From assembly GCA_021442155.1 (NCBI GenBank), contig CM038215.1:278864413-278928412 (forward strand): 64,000 nucleotides of DNA. The letters run 5' to 3'. The stretch comes from Cymbidium sinense. Lineage: Eukaryota; Streptophyta; Magnoliopsida; Asparagales; Orchidaceae. The notes under the pieces were generated by a model, which worked only from the letters and a program-made list of their open reading frames with translations, had not been told where the DNA came from and did no database searches. Made by a program: the position numbers and the translations under genes. Shown one piece after another: positions 35,801-50,000 of the stretch (position 1 is the stretch's first letter; each line of letters begins with the position of its first letter).

Positions 35801-38800
35801 ATCTGAGTAACATTTTCAGACCAGTGATCCTTAAAGATCCATCTTCTTAGCTTATGGGCAACAATATTTCTGATTTGACACTCCATCCAGAAAGAAGAGT
35901 TAGCCACCTGTTTGAAAAATCGAGAATTCCTTTCCTTCCAGATAATATAAATAGAAACAACTATAATTAAAAAACATAATCTAGCCAAAACTTTATTTTC
36001 CATATTACTTGTTTCACTTAGTAGTTGAGTGAGAGAGGCGTGCATAAGCAGTTGGTTTCCTTGAGGTAATAACTTTCTCATCAAAGACATAGATTCAAAG
36101 CATTCAAAGAAAAGATGTGTATGAGATTCCAAATTCACCTTACAAAAATAGCAAAGGTGGATAGGGCCTAATCCCCTGGAATGAAATATATCAGAAGTCT
36201 TTAAACCTTTCAAAAGAGCCATCCAACAAAAAATTGCATAGTTAGCAGCGTGACCCTTAAACCATACTTCTTTGTACCAATTCACCTTAGGGACATCCTG
36301 AAACAAAGCTTTAATAATAATCTTAGAAGTAAGTTTCAAGTTATTTTCCCAAAGAATCAACCTGTCAGATTGCAGAAATGTAGATTCTGAAAAAAATTCC
36401 AGCAAATTAGGATAACATACAAGCTGCTCGGTCGGAAGAGAGAAAGTTCCATTAAGGAAGATCGAGTTGACTCTAGCATGCAACGGTTTATCAAAAACAG
36501 AAAGGATTCATTTCCCATAATTTCATGTAAGGAAGACCCATTACACCAAGGATCAAAGTAGAGGGATAGCAACGATTTATCATCAATATTAATAGATATC
36601 AATCGACGAAATCTAGAAGCAAGAATTTTCAGATCTCTCCATAAAGGAGAGATACGGTCTCCCTTAGGTACCATAAAGAAATATATTTATTCCAACACCA
36701 TTCAGCGAATTGAGAGGCATTGTTTAGGAATCTCCATAAAAATTTTATTTTGCACAGAGAATTAAGTATAGATGCAGAATAGAGTCCAATACCGCCCCTA
36801 TTCAGAGGGAGGGCAGTCTTGGCCCAAGAAATCGTATGTAGTTTACGCTCTTCACCATTATGATAAAAGAAATTTGCCATAATGGAAGAAACCTTTTTTA
36901 GAATACACTTTGGTATAGAGATTGATCTAAACCAATATGACAAGCATCCATTTCTAGCACGCAGAGTTGGAATCTTCCACCATAAGATAACATTTTACTC
37001 TTTTCCATCCCGCCAACCAATTATAAAGTTTATCAAAAGAGCTGAAAAATGATATGATTGTAATCTACCAAAGATAATCAAATTCGTAACTTGAAAGGAA
37101 AACTTCCAAATTCAATGTAATTTACAAAGGCTCCATCTCGAGGAAGTTTTTAGAGAAACAAATAGTAGACTTATCCGTGTTAATTTCCAACCCAAGGTAA
37201 TCGACCATAAAATTAAGAGAATGTTTGAGAGAATTAATAGTTTGCCAATTAGCTGAACCAGAAATCAGAAGGTCATCAGCAAAAAGTAAATGAGAAATAG
37301 CACAGTGCCCACCCATTATAGGAGTAAAGTTCCCATTGGAAACTTGTTCGTCAAGTAAGCAAGAAAGAGTATCCATTGCAATAGCAAACAAAAAAGGTGA
37401 TAGGGGACAACCTTGTCTAAGACCGTTTGATGAGCCAAAATAACCTTTAATCTCACCATTTAGAACCACTGAAAATGGAATATCACAAATACAAGCTTCT
37501 ATCCACTTTATGAACCGAGAAGGAAAACCTTTTTGGGCCATCCTATAAAGAAGAGCTTGTCGATTTATAAGGTCAAAAGCTTTTCGAATATCAAGCTTTG
37601 CTATAAAATTGGTGCCAGTGCTTCTAGATAATAAATCAAAATTGATTTCATGAGCAAGAGCTATGTTATCGATATATCTCCCTTAATAAAAGAAGATTGG
37701 GCTATATTAGTAATATATGGAAGGACCATTTTAGTCTGCTAGAACCTTTGCCACCACTTTGTAGAAAGTATTACACAAGGATATAGGTCTAAAATCAGAT
37801 AAGGCATTAGAATGTTTAGTTTTTGGGATCAAAGTGATAAGGGTATGTTTAAATGGAGAAGGTAACTTTCCATTTTTAAAGAAGTGATGTGCAGCTAAAA
37901 GGAACTGTTTGCCAGTAATATCCCAAGAATCCTTGAAGAATTTTGCATTAAAACTATCAGGACCAGGAGATTTATTATCTTCAAAGCTATACAAAGCCTC
38001 AATAATTTCTTTATCCCACCTCGAGATCACCATCAAAGATGTAATTGTCACTCTTTCACCTGTAGGAAGGTTAGGAAAAGAAAAAGCATTTGACCCCCTA
38101 TAATTGAAAAGAGAAGAGAAGTAGTTGCAAATCTCATTTGCAATAGAGGCAGGCTCAGATATAGCTCCACCAGTCTCAAGACTTCGAATTTTGTTAGAGT
38201 TTTGTCGATCCTTTATAGAGCAGTATAAGAATTTGATATCATCATCAGAAGAGGTTAACCAATGAGCCTTAGCCCGTTGGGCAACCCAATTGTATTCATC
38301 CTTGATCAGATTAATATATTTATGTCTAATGTCCACTGATTCCCTTTTTAGAGCATCATTGGAGGGGTCCAATTGAAGCATATAGAGAATGTCTTCTTGA
38401 TCCTGTTTTGTAGATAAAATCTGAGATTGAAGAGATGTAGAATTCCAATTTTGTTTTTTGAGTAGGACCTTTGTTATCTGAGTCTTCTTTAAGAAAACAA
38501 AAAGAGGATCCCCATAGAAGAAAGTTTTCCAAGCAGAACCGACCACCTCTAGGAATTTCATGTGAGAGCTCCAATAGTTCCTAAAACAAAACCTTGACGA
38601 GGTTTCCGGCTGGTTGTTTAGATATAATTATTATGGAGAATGGTCGAAAAAAAAGTGGTGGAGAGGATTTATAATAAGAGTAAGGGAAAGAGTTAATCCA
38701 CATGGTATAGCATAAAACTCTGTCTATTTTTGTAAAGATAGGATTATCAATTTGAAGATTAGACTATGTATAAAACAAACCAGTGCTAGGAAGGTCCACC

Positions 38801-39340
38801 ATTCCACAATCCTGAATGCAATCTCTGAAGTCAGTCATTTTACTAGATGGAGTAGGATTGCCCCCAAGTTTTTCTTTACAAGAGATTATACAATTGAAAT
38901 CCCCTTGTATTATCCATGGGCCATTAATTGAGCTAGCAATATTGCGCAAAGCATCCCATAAGGCCCTTCTATCAATCGGGTTATTTTGGCCGTAGACAAA
39001 AGTTATGAAAAAAATCAGGTTTGCCATTACTTACAATAGATCCATGAATGTATGGAGTACCCATGGTAATCGTCTTGAAAGATAAATTTGCTGAGTTCCA
39101 CTTGATCCAAATTCTACCACCTGAACAGTTGTCAAAATTTGCAGAGCTATCCTCTTGAGAGAAAAGATTGAGTTTCCTAGAACAGAGATCATTATTCAAT
39201 GATGAGGGAGATAACTTAGTTTCGAGGAGACAAAGAAGATCAAGGTTATATTCCTTAACAATTCTTTTGCAATCAAGTATTCTGCCTTCAGCAAGGAGTC
39301 CACGAACATTCCAACACCCGATCTTTGTATTCATGGACAT
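35773..39340 (-). pseudogene. LINE ORF2 (endonuclease, reverse transcriptase, zf-RVT), frameshifted
   Basis: From 39340 downwards: the endonuclease starts IGCWNVRGLL and continues with LLCLLETKLS. After a frameshift near 39000, WIIQGDFNCI (about 38910) gives the next catalytic block. At 38561-37731 comes the pre-RT and RT region with NKSPGPDSF, TLITLIPKT and DFRPISLCN. After a stop and two shifts (37730-37640), NFIAKLDIRKAFD, GLRQGCPLSPFLF and LLFADDLLISG (37600-37270) supply the RT core, with FADD as catalytic box. 36943-36629 and 36674-36357 are further frame-shifted pieces. 36483-35773 holds the zinc-binding zf-RVT region (WFKGHAANYAIFCWMALLKG, then CYFC and HLFFEC). The enzyme would nick target DNA and copy its own RNA. 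Confidence 0.92.
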
Positions 39341-39466
39341 CGAAAAAGGAGAGTTTACTTCCCTTTCCTTTTGGACATAGCTTTGTGGCTATGCCCATTG
39401 TGACTCGATGTGGCTTTGAGCTAATCATTGTTCTGCTCAAATTTGCTCGGGGATTTAGATAACTGT

Positions 39467-40495
39467 TCAGATGATTTCTGTGATTGAGCACAAGCTGGAG
39501 AAGCTATAGAGGATCGTAATTACCCCGTGAGGAGCCCTCAGAGGAAGTTTAGATTGTAGAGGCAAATCTGATATAGATTGCTCTTCTGTTACGGCAATAG
39601 AAGAGTTATAATCGAGAATATTTTCATGCGAAGGAGAATGAATCGGCGTCTGATTGAGGTCATTAATAGTAGTGGTTTCCGAAATGTTTGGGTTTGAAGG
39701 AACGGAGGTAGTAAGAGGGAAGGGGTTGGGAGAGGACTGAGTCATGGGAGTGCCAGATAAGCTTTGGTTTTTAGCGGTTGAAGGTTTAAGGGGAGCTCGG
39801 GATACGACTGCCACGCACCCCTGAGACAGTCATTTTTCGGTTGCGACAAGTCTCATTTTCGTGGGAGAAGAAAGAGCATTTAGAACAGGCTTTAGGTTTC
39901 CAGTCATACAGAATTTCTTGATGAAATTTACAGCCATTTAAATTTAGGGAAATGGAATCTGGCAAGGTCGAAGAAGGGTTTACCTGGACACAAACTCTAG
40001 CGAAAGTAATTCTTGATTTAGATGCTGTAAGATTGTCTATAGCGAGAGGAATACCGACAGAGCTTGCTATTTTAGAAAAATCCGCTTCATTCCAACAACA
40101 TAGGGGAAAATTCGACAATTTGATCCAGATTGGAATTTCAGAGATATGCTCTTTAGACGGTCGGAAATCCCACGACCACTTTTGGAATATAAATGGCCTT
40201 CCATTGAAGAAGTATGGTCCATGATCCCAAACCATTTCGAAATCTTCAGAGCATGTAAATTTAAAGAGAAAGAAATCCCCTTCGAGTGACAAAAGTTCTA
40301 GGCCCCCTTTGAAAACCCATTTCCTTTTGATTGCGGCAAGTAGTGAACCGTAAAAAAAGGCCGCTTTTCCAATCGTGACCTACAAGAGAAAGAGACCAAT
40401 CCCTTTGTCCTTCGACTGGAGAAAGATCTCATCCGACGGGGAGGAATGTAAGATAGAGCCACAGACTTGCTTTTTTCATTTTGGGACATTAGCAA
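39467..40495 (-). pseudogene. LINE ORF1 (DUF4283-like gag with zinc knuckle), frameshifted
   Basis: The start at about 40495 reads MLMSQNEKSKSV. After a frame change near 40295 it continues as FLFKFTCSEDFEMVWDHGPY, FFNGRPFIFQKW, IPIWIKLSNFPLCCW and GIPLAIDN, the typical DUF4283 order of plant LINE and retrotransposon gag proteins. A zinc knuckle follows (ACSKCSFFSHENETC, about 39880-39830), with a proline/serine-rich tail in a third frame to 39467. In intact elements this protein binds the element's RNA. It directly precedes ORF2. Confidence 0.85.
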
Positions 40496-40849
40496 TTCTT
40501 TCTAATTGCATGATATAGATTTGTGGATTCATGGAAGTTGAGGACCGAGGATGAGCACCAAGTATAGAGTGGGAGGTAGATGAGGAAAGGGGTGGAAAGT
40601 TAGCGGACAAACCCCTAACATGATCCATGACGTTTGGGAAAAAGGAAAAAAGAGAGGAAGGAAAGGGGACCTCCGGCCCTTTGGCCGGAGGTCAAAAGGA
40701 AAATAGAAAAGGTTCTACGCAAAAACAGCCACACTCAGCGATCATACAGGAAGAAATCGAACCTAGGTGCCGTCGATCTTCTTGCGGCCGTCCTGGAGCA
40801 GGCATAAGCCCTAAAATTTTTCGGGCATCTATAATTGAAAATTGAGTTA

Positions 40850-42087
40850 TTTTCATGACAAATTCACATGTTTCAATCTCGAGACTCCTGAGAAAAAAAC
40901 AACGCCTCAATATTTTTATTTGTTAGAATAATTTTTCAAGCAAGAGTTCATTTTTAAGTACAATATCTAAATTTTTTTAATCTAAAATTTCTTTTTTCTT
41001 TATTTTAATACCCCTCCATATAAAATAATACTAGTACATGTTCTTGTATTTTTCTAATTATCATAATATTTTTAAGGAAAATCATATAAGTCATTTTTAG
41101 CATAAAAATATAATTTAAAACATATTTATGACTATTAAAAACAATGCTTCATTTCTTTAAAGCAAGTTTATGACTAGAAAATAAGTTTTCATAAATATTT
41201 TAAATTTAAAAATTAATTAAGAAATGCTTCATTTCTTTATATATTTTTTTTAAAAAATACTAAGAGGTGTATAGTTACACAAATTTGGGCGTGCTTGGTC
41301 GAGCTTGCATGCACCATGTCACGAGTAAAGACTATGTATGTATGAGTCTTGCCCTAATAACTCATTCAAACATCTTTGTAATTCTTGGGGTTATATTTTG
41401 ACATTTTAGACTCAAATTTGATACTTTTGGAGCTCAATGAAGACTTTATGATCAATTCTGAATAACCCACACAATAACCTTATCATTAAAGGATTACTCA
41501 CAAGTAGTTCTATATTTGTTTTAAAATTGAACCCCGGTTCAACAACGCTAGAACCTTTTTTTTCTTGATAAGAGAAATCTAATAAGTCCATATCACTTAA
41601 TTTTTACATTATTATGACACTTAAATGCTAAAAGAATAAACTAGGATAAAAGGACAAATATTGACCATCAAATAAAGTATTTTTATAAATTTAAAATTGG
41701 AAAGCACTTGTAGGTCTAGAAAATTTTAGAGCACTCCTTAACATCCAAAGTTAAAGATCAATGTTATTAACCATCACCAATAAACTATCATCAACAAATT
41801 GCTTTTTGCAAAATTATCATTCATCATTCTATTACAACTTTTTGACCATCACCACTTAACTATGATCTTTTGCATAGTATTTTACAACTATATTGTCACT
41901 TGATCACCTCCACTCAAATATGATCCTTTAGATCACTATTGTGTGACAACAGTCTCCAAATCACCATCACCCAACTACCGCCAACCTCTCTCAAACTTAA
42001 TCTTGTAATGATCATCAGTTGAATATGATCTCATGACTGTTACCATTCGATTACCATCTCTAATTTACTCGATGTTTATCATATTTA
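40850..42087. other. AT-rich intergenic DNA, no gene seen
   Basis: No coding signal was found. A segment at about 41275-41560 is less AT-rich and may be a fragment of an LTR, but no ends could be defined. Confidence 0.5.
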
Positions 42088-42610
42088 AAAATGTAAGCAC
42101 ATGTCATTGTTTATAGGGTTAATATATAATGTTGACATAAACGTCAATTCCTGCTTACTTTGTTGCCTAAAGTGGCTAAAAATACTGAGACTTGTTGTCA
42201 CTTGTGAAGCTGATGAATGCTGTTGACACAATTGTCAATGCTCACCAACTTTGTCGCTTATCATCATAAAAAATATCAATGCACACAATTACTAATAAGG
42301 CTAATGCAAACCTTTTACATAAATGGTAATGCCTATTAGCTTTATCATACTTTATTGTCAATAATGTCACCACATGTTATCACTTATAAGGTTAATGCAT
42401 GTCATTGGAACAAACCTCAATGCTTACCAACTTATTGCCTATTATTGCTTAGAATATAGACGCACATCATCACCTATAAAGCTGATACATGCTATTGACA
42501 TGTTGATGCCCATTAACTATCATTTGACTCTATTAATAATGTCGATGATTATCATCATCATAAGGCCAATGCATGTTATTGATGCTAAATTTGACTCACA
42601 ATATCAACAT
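42088..42610. repeat. Minisatellite, about six diverged units of about 92 bp
   Basis: Units start near 42093, 42190, 42280, 42371, 42463 and 42548. Each has the order 'CACATGTTATCACTTATAAG', then 'GTTAATGCATG', 'TATTGACA', 'TCAATGC', 'ACCAACTTTGTTGC' and 'AATAT', with many changes. The open frame 42374-42619 is a by-product. Confidence 0.75.
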
Positions 42611-43649
42611 TATGATTAAAATTAGCTTCATGGTCTCTAGTATCCTCTCATCAATGAAGAATAACAAAATAAATCATAAAAATGATCTCTTGAACACAAC
42701 TCTAATAGAATTCATCTTTTAGAATTCATGTTTATTACATTGTATCAATGTCTTTCCCAATTATAGAGATTAATATTATTTATAACTTATAACATATACT
42801 AGCTAAATCATTTTAACTAGACGAGGCCTTATAAATTTTCTCTTTTTATAGATTTTTACATAAAAAATTTAGTTTTTCTTACAATTTTTTATTTATGTGT
42901 GTACTAGATCTTCATTAAAAGCTAAGTTATTAAATTCTTACTATTGTTATGACTTTTCAACACAATATTATATTTCATCTCTAAGGATAATAAAATTTAT
43001 CCCATGTGAATATCTTTCAATGACCAAAAATAGAGAACTCTCTTCTTTTATTCTAATGATCGTGTTGTTCTACGTTCTGAATAAATAATGTCATAGCTCT
43101 TGTTCTTTGACTATTATGATTCAATTGTGATTATCTTTTTCTTGCTCCACTTTATGCTTTAATCAATTCATAACTATTTTCTTAAGTGATATTCTTCTGT
43201 AATCGATCCACTAACATTTTTTTATTTTTAGAAATATTCAAAATAATATATAAGTATATATTATCTCCAACCGCCACCATCTACCTTCATTGTCCATCGC
43301 CGCCCTTCACTTACTTTCATCAGTTGCCTCTACTATCATTAGCCATCATCGTCGTTTGTTGATTGCAACTATTATCGCCAATGATCTCTAACAGCTATAA
43401 GCCCCTCACCTCCATCTCTAATCATTGTCTCTCAAGTTATCACCACTGTTCCACCAACAACTACAGTATTATTATATAAATTAATATATTTTATATTAAA
43501 TTTAAATAAATATATATTTTAAATTAAAATATAAATAAAATAATATAAAAATAATCCCAAATAGCCTTTTTTTTTTCAGCTACTATCTTCAAATCTTATG
43601 GTTCATTTTCTTAGTTTTAATTTTGGTAGTTTTCATTTTACTTGAGTAT

Positions 43650-44065
43650 TCACTACATGAAAAAGTGGCTTTCACAACGATAAAATTTGCTATTTGCAGT
43701 AGTTAAAACTTCCATAATGAATGTAGCAATAGTTATAAAATCATCATAAAGTTGTCGGCCGAAAGTCACTCATGAGAGTACAAAAATGCGGTAGGCTTGC
43801 AGAATAATGGCGTTAAATGGTAAATTTAAAACAAAGAAAACAAAGAAAATTACCTCAAATCAAGCAAAGAAGCCACTAGCTGAGAGGTCACTCGCGAGTT
43901 CAAAGTAGTAGTTAGGGCTTTCAGATCGAGTAGAGGAAGGTGACGAAGGTCTGTTAGTGATTAATAATAGATGTCTACAACATAAGTTTTAAACCACTGT
44001 TTATTACAACAGTTTAAACCGCCATAAATGATGATGACTTTTTTCGCTGTTGTAGTTAAGAATAC
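43650..44065. mobile_element. Possible CACTA-type non-autonomous element
   Basis: The left end is CACTACATGAAAAAGTGGC. The right end, reversed, is ACTACAACAGCGAAAAAAGT. Both resemble the CACTACAAGAAAA start of CACTA elements. Subterminal motifs around 'GTAGTTAAAAC' and 'GTTTTAAACCACTG' or 'CAGTTTAAACCGCC' occur near both ends. A 3-bp duplication was not found, so the call is tentative. Confidence 0.4.
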
Positions 44066-44079
44066 TAAAAAATATTATG

Positions 44080-47000
44080 TGTGGTATTCAGATGCATTCG
44101 GATATTAATCACATGCTGACACATGGTAAAACAGAAATTAAATACGTGTCTGCATGTGATTGAATGTTCGGATGCAAAACTGCATCCCGCACTTAATATT
44201 CTCTCCAAGAATAGGCAGTGAATTTAATACTGCTGCCATATACCCCTATAAACTAATAGTTTAGTAGTTATTTTGGTCTTTTACTCATTGCTATTGTGTG
44301 TGTGATAATCTAAGCCTAATTTTTTAATAATCAGATATAAAGTTGATATATTTTAATATCAAGAATTCTATCCAAAAAATTTGTCATAAATTCATTAACT
44401 TTTTCAATGGGAATTCTTATCCATTGCCAATTTTATGTCTTAAAAGATCAACACTTAATTAGTGTATCATTGTTTGAAAGATGAGATTTTAGTTCTATTA
44501 TATAAATTAAAAATGTATTTAGGGTCATTTTAGGGCCAGTGTATTTCACTATCTGTAACTAATTTTAGAATCATGTGAGCGAGTTAAGTCTTTAATTCAT
44601 TTAAACTCACTTAAAAATAATAAATTAAAGGTGCTTCATGTTGAGTTCGAATCAAAAGTTTTTATTCAAATGTTACTCAAATCTAATTAGTGCTGACTTG
44701 AATAATCTGAAATTAATATGACCTAATTATTACTTAAGCTCGAAGTAGGCAAGCTCTAGTCTTGTTGATTGAGTTTAATTAACTATATTCAACTTAATTA
44801 TGTCATATTGATCAAATTAAATGCATCATCTATATAATAATTGGGTTTAATGAATTCAAGTATAGGTCGAGTCAAATATTTTGATCCATATAATAACGGG
44901 GTTGATTTAAGTCAAGCATATTCACATTTGGTCAACTTTGGATAAACTTCAAACCCAACTAATCAACTCAAATTAGGGCTATTCATTTAGTTTGTTCAGA
45001 TAGATTGATAGTGGATTTATTAAAGTGATTAAACCAAATCACTTTATAAAGAGAACCAAACAAGCCAAATCTTAAGAGAATTAAACCAAATCAAATCAAA
45101 GCATAGTTAAGTTTATTCGATTCGATTTTAGTTTAATTAAATTTTGAAAAGAAAAATAAAAAAAAATTTATTTTGAAACTCAATACCAATCGTTATCAAT
45201 TAAAAAGGCTGAGAAAATTAGGTTTTCTCTTTAAGATTGATAATTATCAAATCACAATTTATTAGAAATTAATATATTACTTCACTCCAAGCTCTCATTC
45301 ATTCAATTTGCCTTTTAAAAACAAGTTTTTCTTATCTAATCAATCATGGTGCTCTTTGCCCATTATGATAGTGATGTGCTATAGAATCACTATTATCTGT
45401 GCTTTATCATGAGATACTTTCTATCATCAAAGTATAAACTTTATTATCAAGCACAAAGCGCATGGTATGAGGAATGGGTGCTTGTATATTTTTTAATATT
45501 GATGATTTTTTTCTTTTAATTTTGAATCTATTTTAGTTTAAATGATTTAAGAGCTTTAATATTTTCTATTTTGAATTCAAATTTATGAGTAATAAGTCTA
45601 AAATGTTGTCTCTTATATATCTAAAATTTTATTTTATCTTCTTATAGAGTAGCCAAATATGATACTTTTGTAATATAAGCCAAGGAATTTTTTGCTCGGG
45701 ATTGTGATGTTAATAACTTTTTTTTATAAATTACACTCGAGATTCTTAACGCATGAAAATGATTTTATCGACACCTAATGAATCCAAGCAACAACAAAGT
45801 TGTATTTTTATCTCTCCACTATAAAGTGTGCTTTTTTATCCTATGAACTATCTTGTCGTTCTTTCTTGAAGTGATAATTTTGTTGCCTCATGATATTAAA
45901 ATTTATTTCACCATCTCTTAATTAGAAAATTTGTCAAATTATATCCCATCATTCATAGTTTTCTTTTTATTTAATATCACGAAAATGATTGAATTGTATA
46001 ATTACTTCTTTATTTCTTAATTATCTTATTATCTTTAGAGCATTAGACTTTCTCATAGGGAATCACACAATTAAATTTAAACTCATTACGAGATCAAAGG
46101 TTTATTTTCACCGGGAATGGTCAGAGATGAAATCAATTAAGACTAAATTAGTTCACCATGAAGGCAGATCTCGAGATGATTATGGTTCATGCATAGTCCA
46201 ATCTAAGTGAAATGGTTAAAGGTCGGAAAAAAGATGAAGCTCAACAAAGATAACATATACTATTAGAATCCATTATGGCCAACTACATCCTATCAATGCT
46301 CATAGTATTAGACAAGGGGCATTATAATGCATAAGAGAGCATATCTTTTCTATTTATTATATTGCTTGGTGTGAACTCCACTTTATATCATATCTTGAGA
46401 TTCCCACTTGAATTTTTCTATAGGATTTCTCCATTATTTACAAGGGATCATAGCACTTGCTTGTGTCTAAAATCATGGATTGAATATAAATACAAATCAT
46501 GGGAAGTAAAAGCCTCTTTTAGACCCAAAACTAATTATATGTAGGTCAATTTAATAAAAAAAAAAACACAAATAGACTATTTCTAGATATTATTCTTAAT
46601 TTTCTTATAAGTGTATCAACCATCTCATCTACATTTAGTAGCACAATGAACCACTAAAGCTATCCATCTCACTATAAATCTCTTTATATATTTGCATGCA
46701 CTTAAATGTAAATCAAGCAATTGTTTTAAGAAAAAATCACATATATAATTATAAAAGCATGATTGTTTGTTCTTACTTAAGAAATAGATAAAGAGAATTA
46801 TCTTTTAAAAAACAGGCTTATTCTCTCATACTCCCTCATATATATTATAATAAGTGCAGAGTTCACCATATAATATGTAAGACATTCACATGCTTATTGT
46901 CCATACTTCACAATCTTATTGCATCACTCAGGCATAACAATTTGCAGAACTTGTTTGATCAAAGAAGGATAGTTTATAAGCATAGAGTAGGGGCGACACT

Positions 47001-50000
47001 TCTATTCGTTGAAGGAGAAAAAATGGAGATAGATGCTTTCACCTCAAAAATAATTTTGGGGAAAGCCAGGATGAGTCAATGAAGCCAAAGATGGCCAAGA
47101 GAAACAAAACATGGGATAGAAAATAATAGGTGATAGTAAGCTTCTTGCTTGTTCTTAGAGCGATAGAAGTTTAGTCGTATAGCCATTATAGAACAACATC
47201 AAAAGCTATTATTGCACAGTCCATCGGGAACTTGTAATGAAAAGTGACTTTGATGAGACCTTGATGAGTATGGCTAAATAGGCATTAAAAAAAGAACATC
47301 AAGGGTAAAGATGGACAATACTAAAGTGGAAAGTGCCACTAAAAGTATCAAACATGAAGAAGTTTTGCTAATAAAGAGCATAAAGTTCATATAAATAGTA
47401 TTTGAAGAACAACATATACATGGTTTATATGTGCATCAAATATCCATAGCACGAAGAAGCAAAAGTTCTAGTCATAAATGAAGAGCAAAGAAGGGGTTAT
47501 CTCTCAATTCAACTAAGAAGAAGTAGTTCCCCTTTCCACTCCTTCTCATCACCACCTTTATTGAATGTGAGGAGCATAACACTAATAGATGTCAAGTGAT
47601 CCAAGAGGGTGCTAATAGCATTAGTACGTATGTTTCACATAGAAAGTTAAAGGGGTTCACAAGCAAGATGGTGACTAATGAAGGAATAACTAGATATATA
47701 GTTATTAAAGTCAACATAAGCTAAGCCTAGCTTAACAAAAGTGTCATTACACTCAATTAACACATGTTAAATTTGGAGTTATAAGATTACTCAAGAACTA
47801 TAACATATAAGGTCGGCATGAAGCCTTAATTTGACATAACATACAAATTAGGCAAAGAAAATTCTTATTAAGGAGGGAGAGAGAGAGAGATAGATAATAA
47901 TAATGATATAACCAGTTGATATCACATTGGAAAGTAAATTAGAGTTGAATTTCTCATTCCCTTTGATTTTCTATGTGAATGTGCCAAGTCAAGTGAAAAC
48001 AATATATGGATTAAATAAACTCTATTCTTAAAGTTATTTAAATTTTTTACAATAATTGTGTCAATTTCATTAAGATATTTTTGGTCACAAATATCTTTTT
48101 ATGTTTAAATAAATTAGGGAATGAAGGAAATATATATTCATAAAAATCTTTGCATTTGTATGGCTGAAAAATGTGCCTAAAATAATGTTCAACCTTAATT
48201 TATTTGTTCAAATTATCTTGAACTAACTCACTCACCCTTGGATTGACCCTCATAGATAGTCAAATGATGTGGCAATTCAAATTGATGTCGCTCAATAGGC
48301 GATGACTTAAAGTGGGTATGTCCTATGGCCTATAACTTCAATAAGTGACCATCTAAAAAGTAATAGCCTAGAGTTAACCATTGATTTGATTTTTTTATCA
48401 GTTAATCCTTTGGGATAACACACTAAAAAGTAAACTAACTCAAATGAGCCAAGCTCACCTAATATAATTGGGCTAAAGATTACATTTTGATAGTTCAAAC
48501 TCAGGCTGAAATTTGGGCAATGATCAGTTATCCTCACTTATTTCACAATCTATTCAAAAATTTGAATGACAATTGATAATATAAAGTTGATATATATATA
48601 TATATATATATATATTACATAATACTTAAAAATCTCATATTTATGACATATTTTTTTTATTTACAAATAAAACACCTAAAATTCTTAAAAAGATAAAAAT
48701 ATATCATTGTTAATCTTAATTTGGTCCTCATGAAAATTTCCTCTATCTATGAAAATCTCTCTCAATTTTGTTTAACTTTTCTCTCCTGCTTCATGCCCCT
48801 TCCTCTTTGCTTGTGCGTGATGCAACCTGGAGAAGTTTATTCTTCTTTTTCTTCTTTAAATATAGAGATATGGGAACTGATGCAGACCACTTACCTATCC
48901 ATAATTTGAATTTGAAGCTAATGTACTACTGTCGTTTTGGCTTTCTTTTGCAGCTCCATAGTTCTACTTAAGGAATATGGAATTCATAGAAGGAAGCAAG
49001 ATAAATTATAAGGAATTCATCACAATAAATTTATATAATATCTTTCAAAACTAGTTAACTTAAGAACAAACAATTAATATTGAGTTTATTATGTAATAGC
49101 ACTCAGAAATAGCTACTAAGTTCGGATGCCTGCATATTTAAGTTTATGCATTCCTTTTAGTTTATCTTACTCGAATTTCTTCTTTGCATATGCAGCTTTA
49201 TGTGATTTGGTGTTAGGAATAAATTTAATCGCGGACATAACTGAGTGTTTTTTTATATTTTTTGAAAGGCAATGGAGATATTAGACACAATTAAAGAATA
49301 AAAATATAAATAAATATGACTATGAGAAGTAAAAAAACTATTAAATATGAACAAAGCAGTTAATTTGGTTATGCTTAAAAAAGTGATTTGCCCTTACTTA
49401 AGAGGTTATTATTTTGAATTACAACATCAAAACATCACTAAAGAAGTACAAGTTTATTAAAAGTGAAATTAAGGTGATGAAAATGATTGAGTATTCAAGT
49501 GGAAGGGGTTAGGTTGAGGTAATGATTATAACATAAGATGATAAAGAAGATAATATGTTTTCCCAACATAAAGAGGTTAGCGATGATAAACACATGTTAA
49601 AGTGTATCATTTAAGTTTTGGCAATATTGATATTGTTAATTTTAAACATCCTCAATGGGTTTTAACACGCTAAGGCAGAGAAAATAAAGCTTTTTTAGTT
49701 TATGCACGATTCCATGATTCTATAAGTTCTAAATCATATTAAAAAAATTATTTTTGCTATAATGACAATAAAGATTACTACCATAATTTTAATTTGAACT
49801 AAGATGGACTCAATCTTCTTTTTAATCTTCTCCTCAAAAGCTCTTAATTGGTACTTCATGTCATAAGTTGTATGTTCAACGTTGTCTAATCAATTCAAAC
49901 ACTAATATTTATCTTGATCTATTTTGAGAGCATATATAATCTTCTCTTCCACTATTTAGCCCGTGGTAGAATATGATACATGGTGATTTACGTCTGCAAC

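Larger units (their letters stand above)
34898..40836 (-). mobile_element. L1-type non-LTR retrotransposon (LINE), near full length, about 5.9 kb
   Basis: A minus-strand LINE flanked by a perfect 12-bp target-site duplication, GAAAATTGAGTT (34886-34897 and 40837-40848). Its 3' end is a short poly(A), seen as T's at about 34898-34904. From 5' to 3' it carries ORF1 (gag-like with a zinc knuckle), then ORF2 with endonuclease, reverse transcriptase and a C-terminal zf-RVT domain, then a 3' region containing a tandem duplication. Several frameshifts and stops make it inactive. The intact duplication and ends show a single insertion into AT-rich intergenic DNA. Confidence 0.93.

Noticed and set aside
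42088..42610. CRISPR-like array of regularly spaced repeats
   Set aside because: The units are diverged over their whole length with no constant repeat and unique spacers, and the DNA is plant nuclear.
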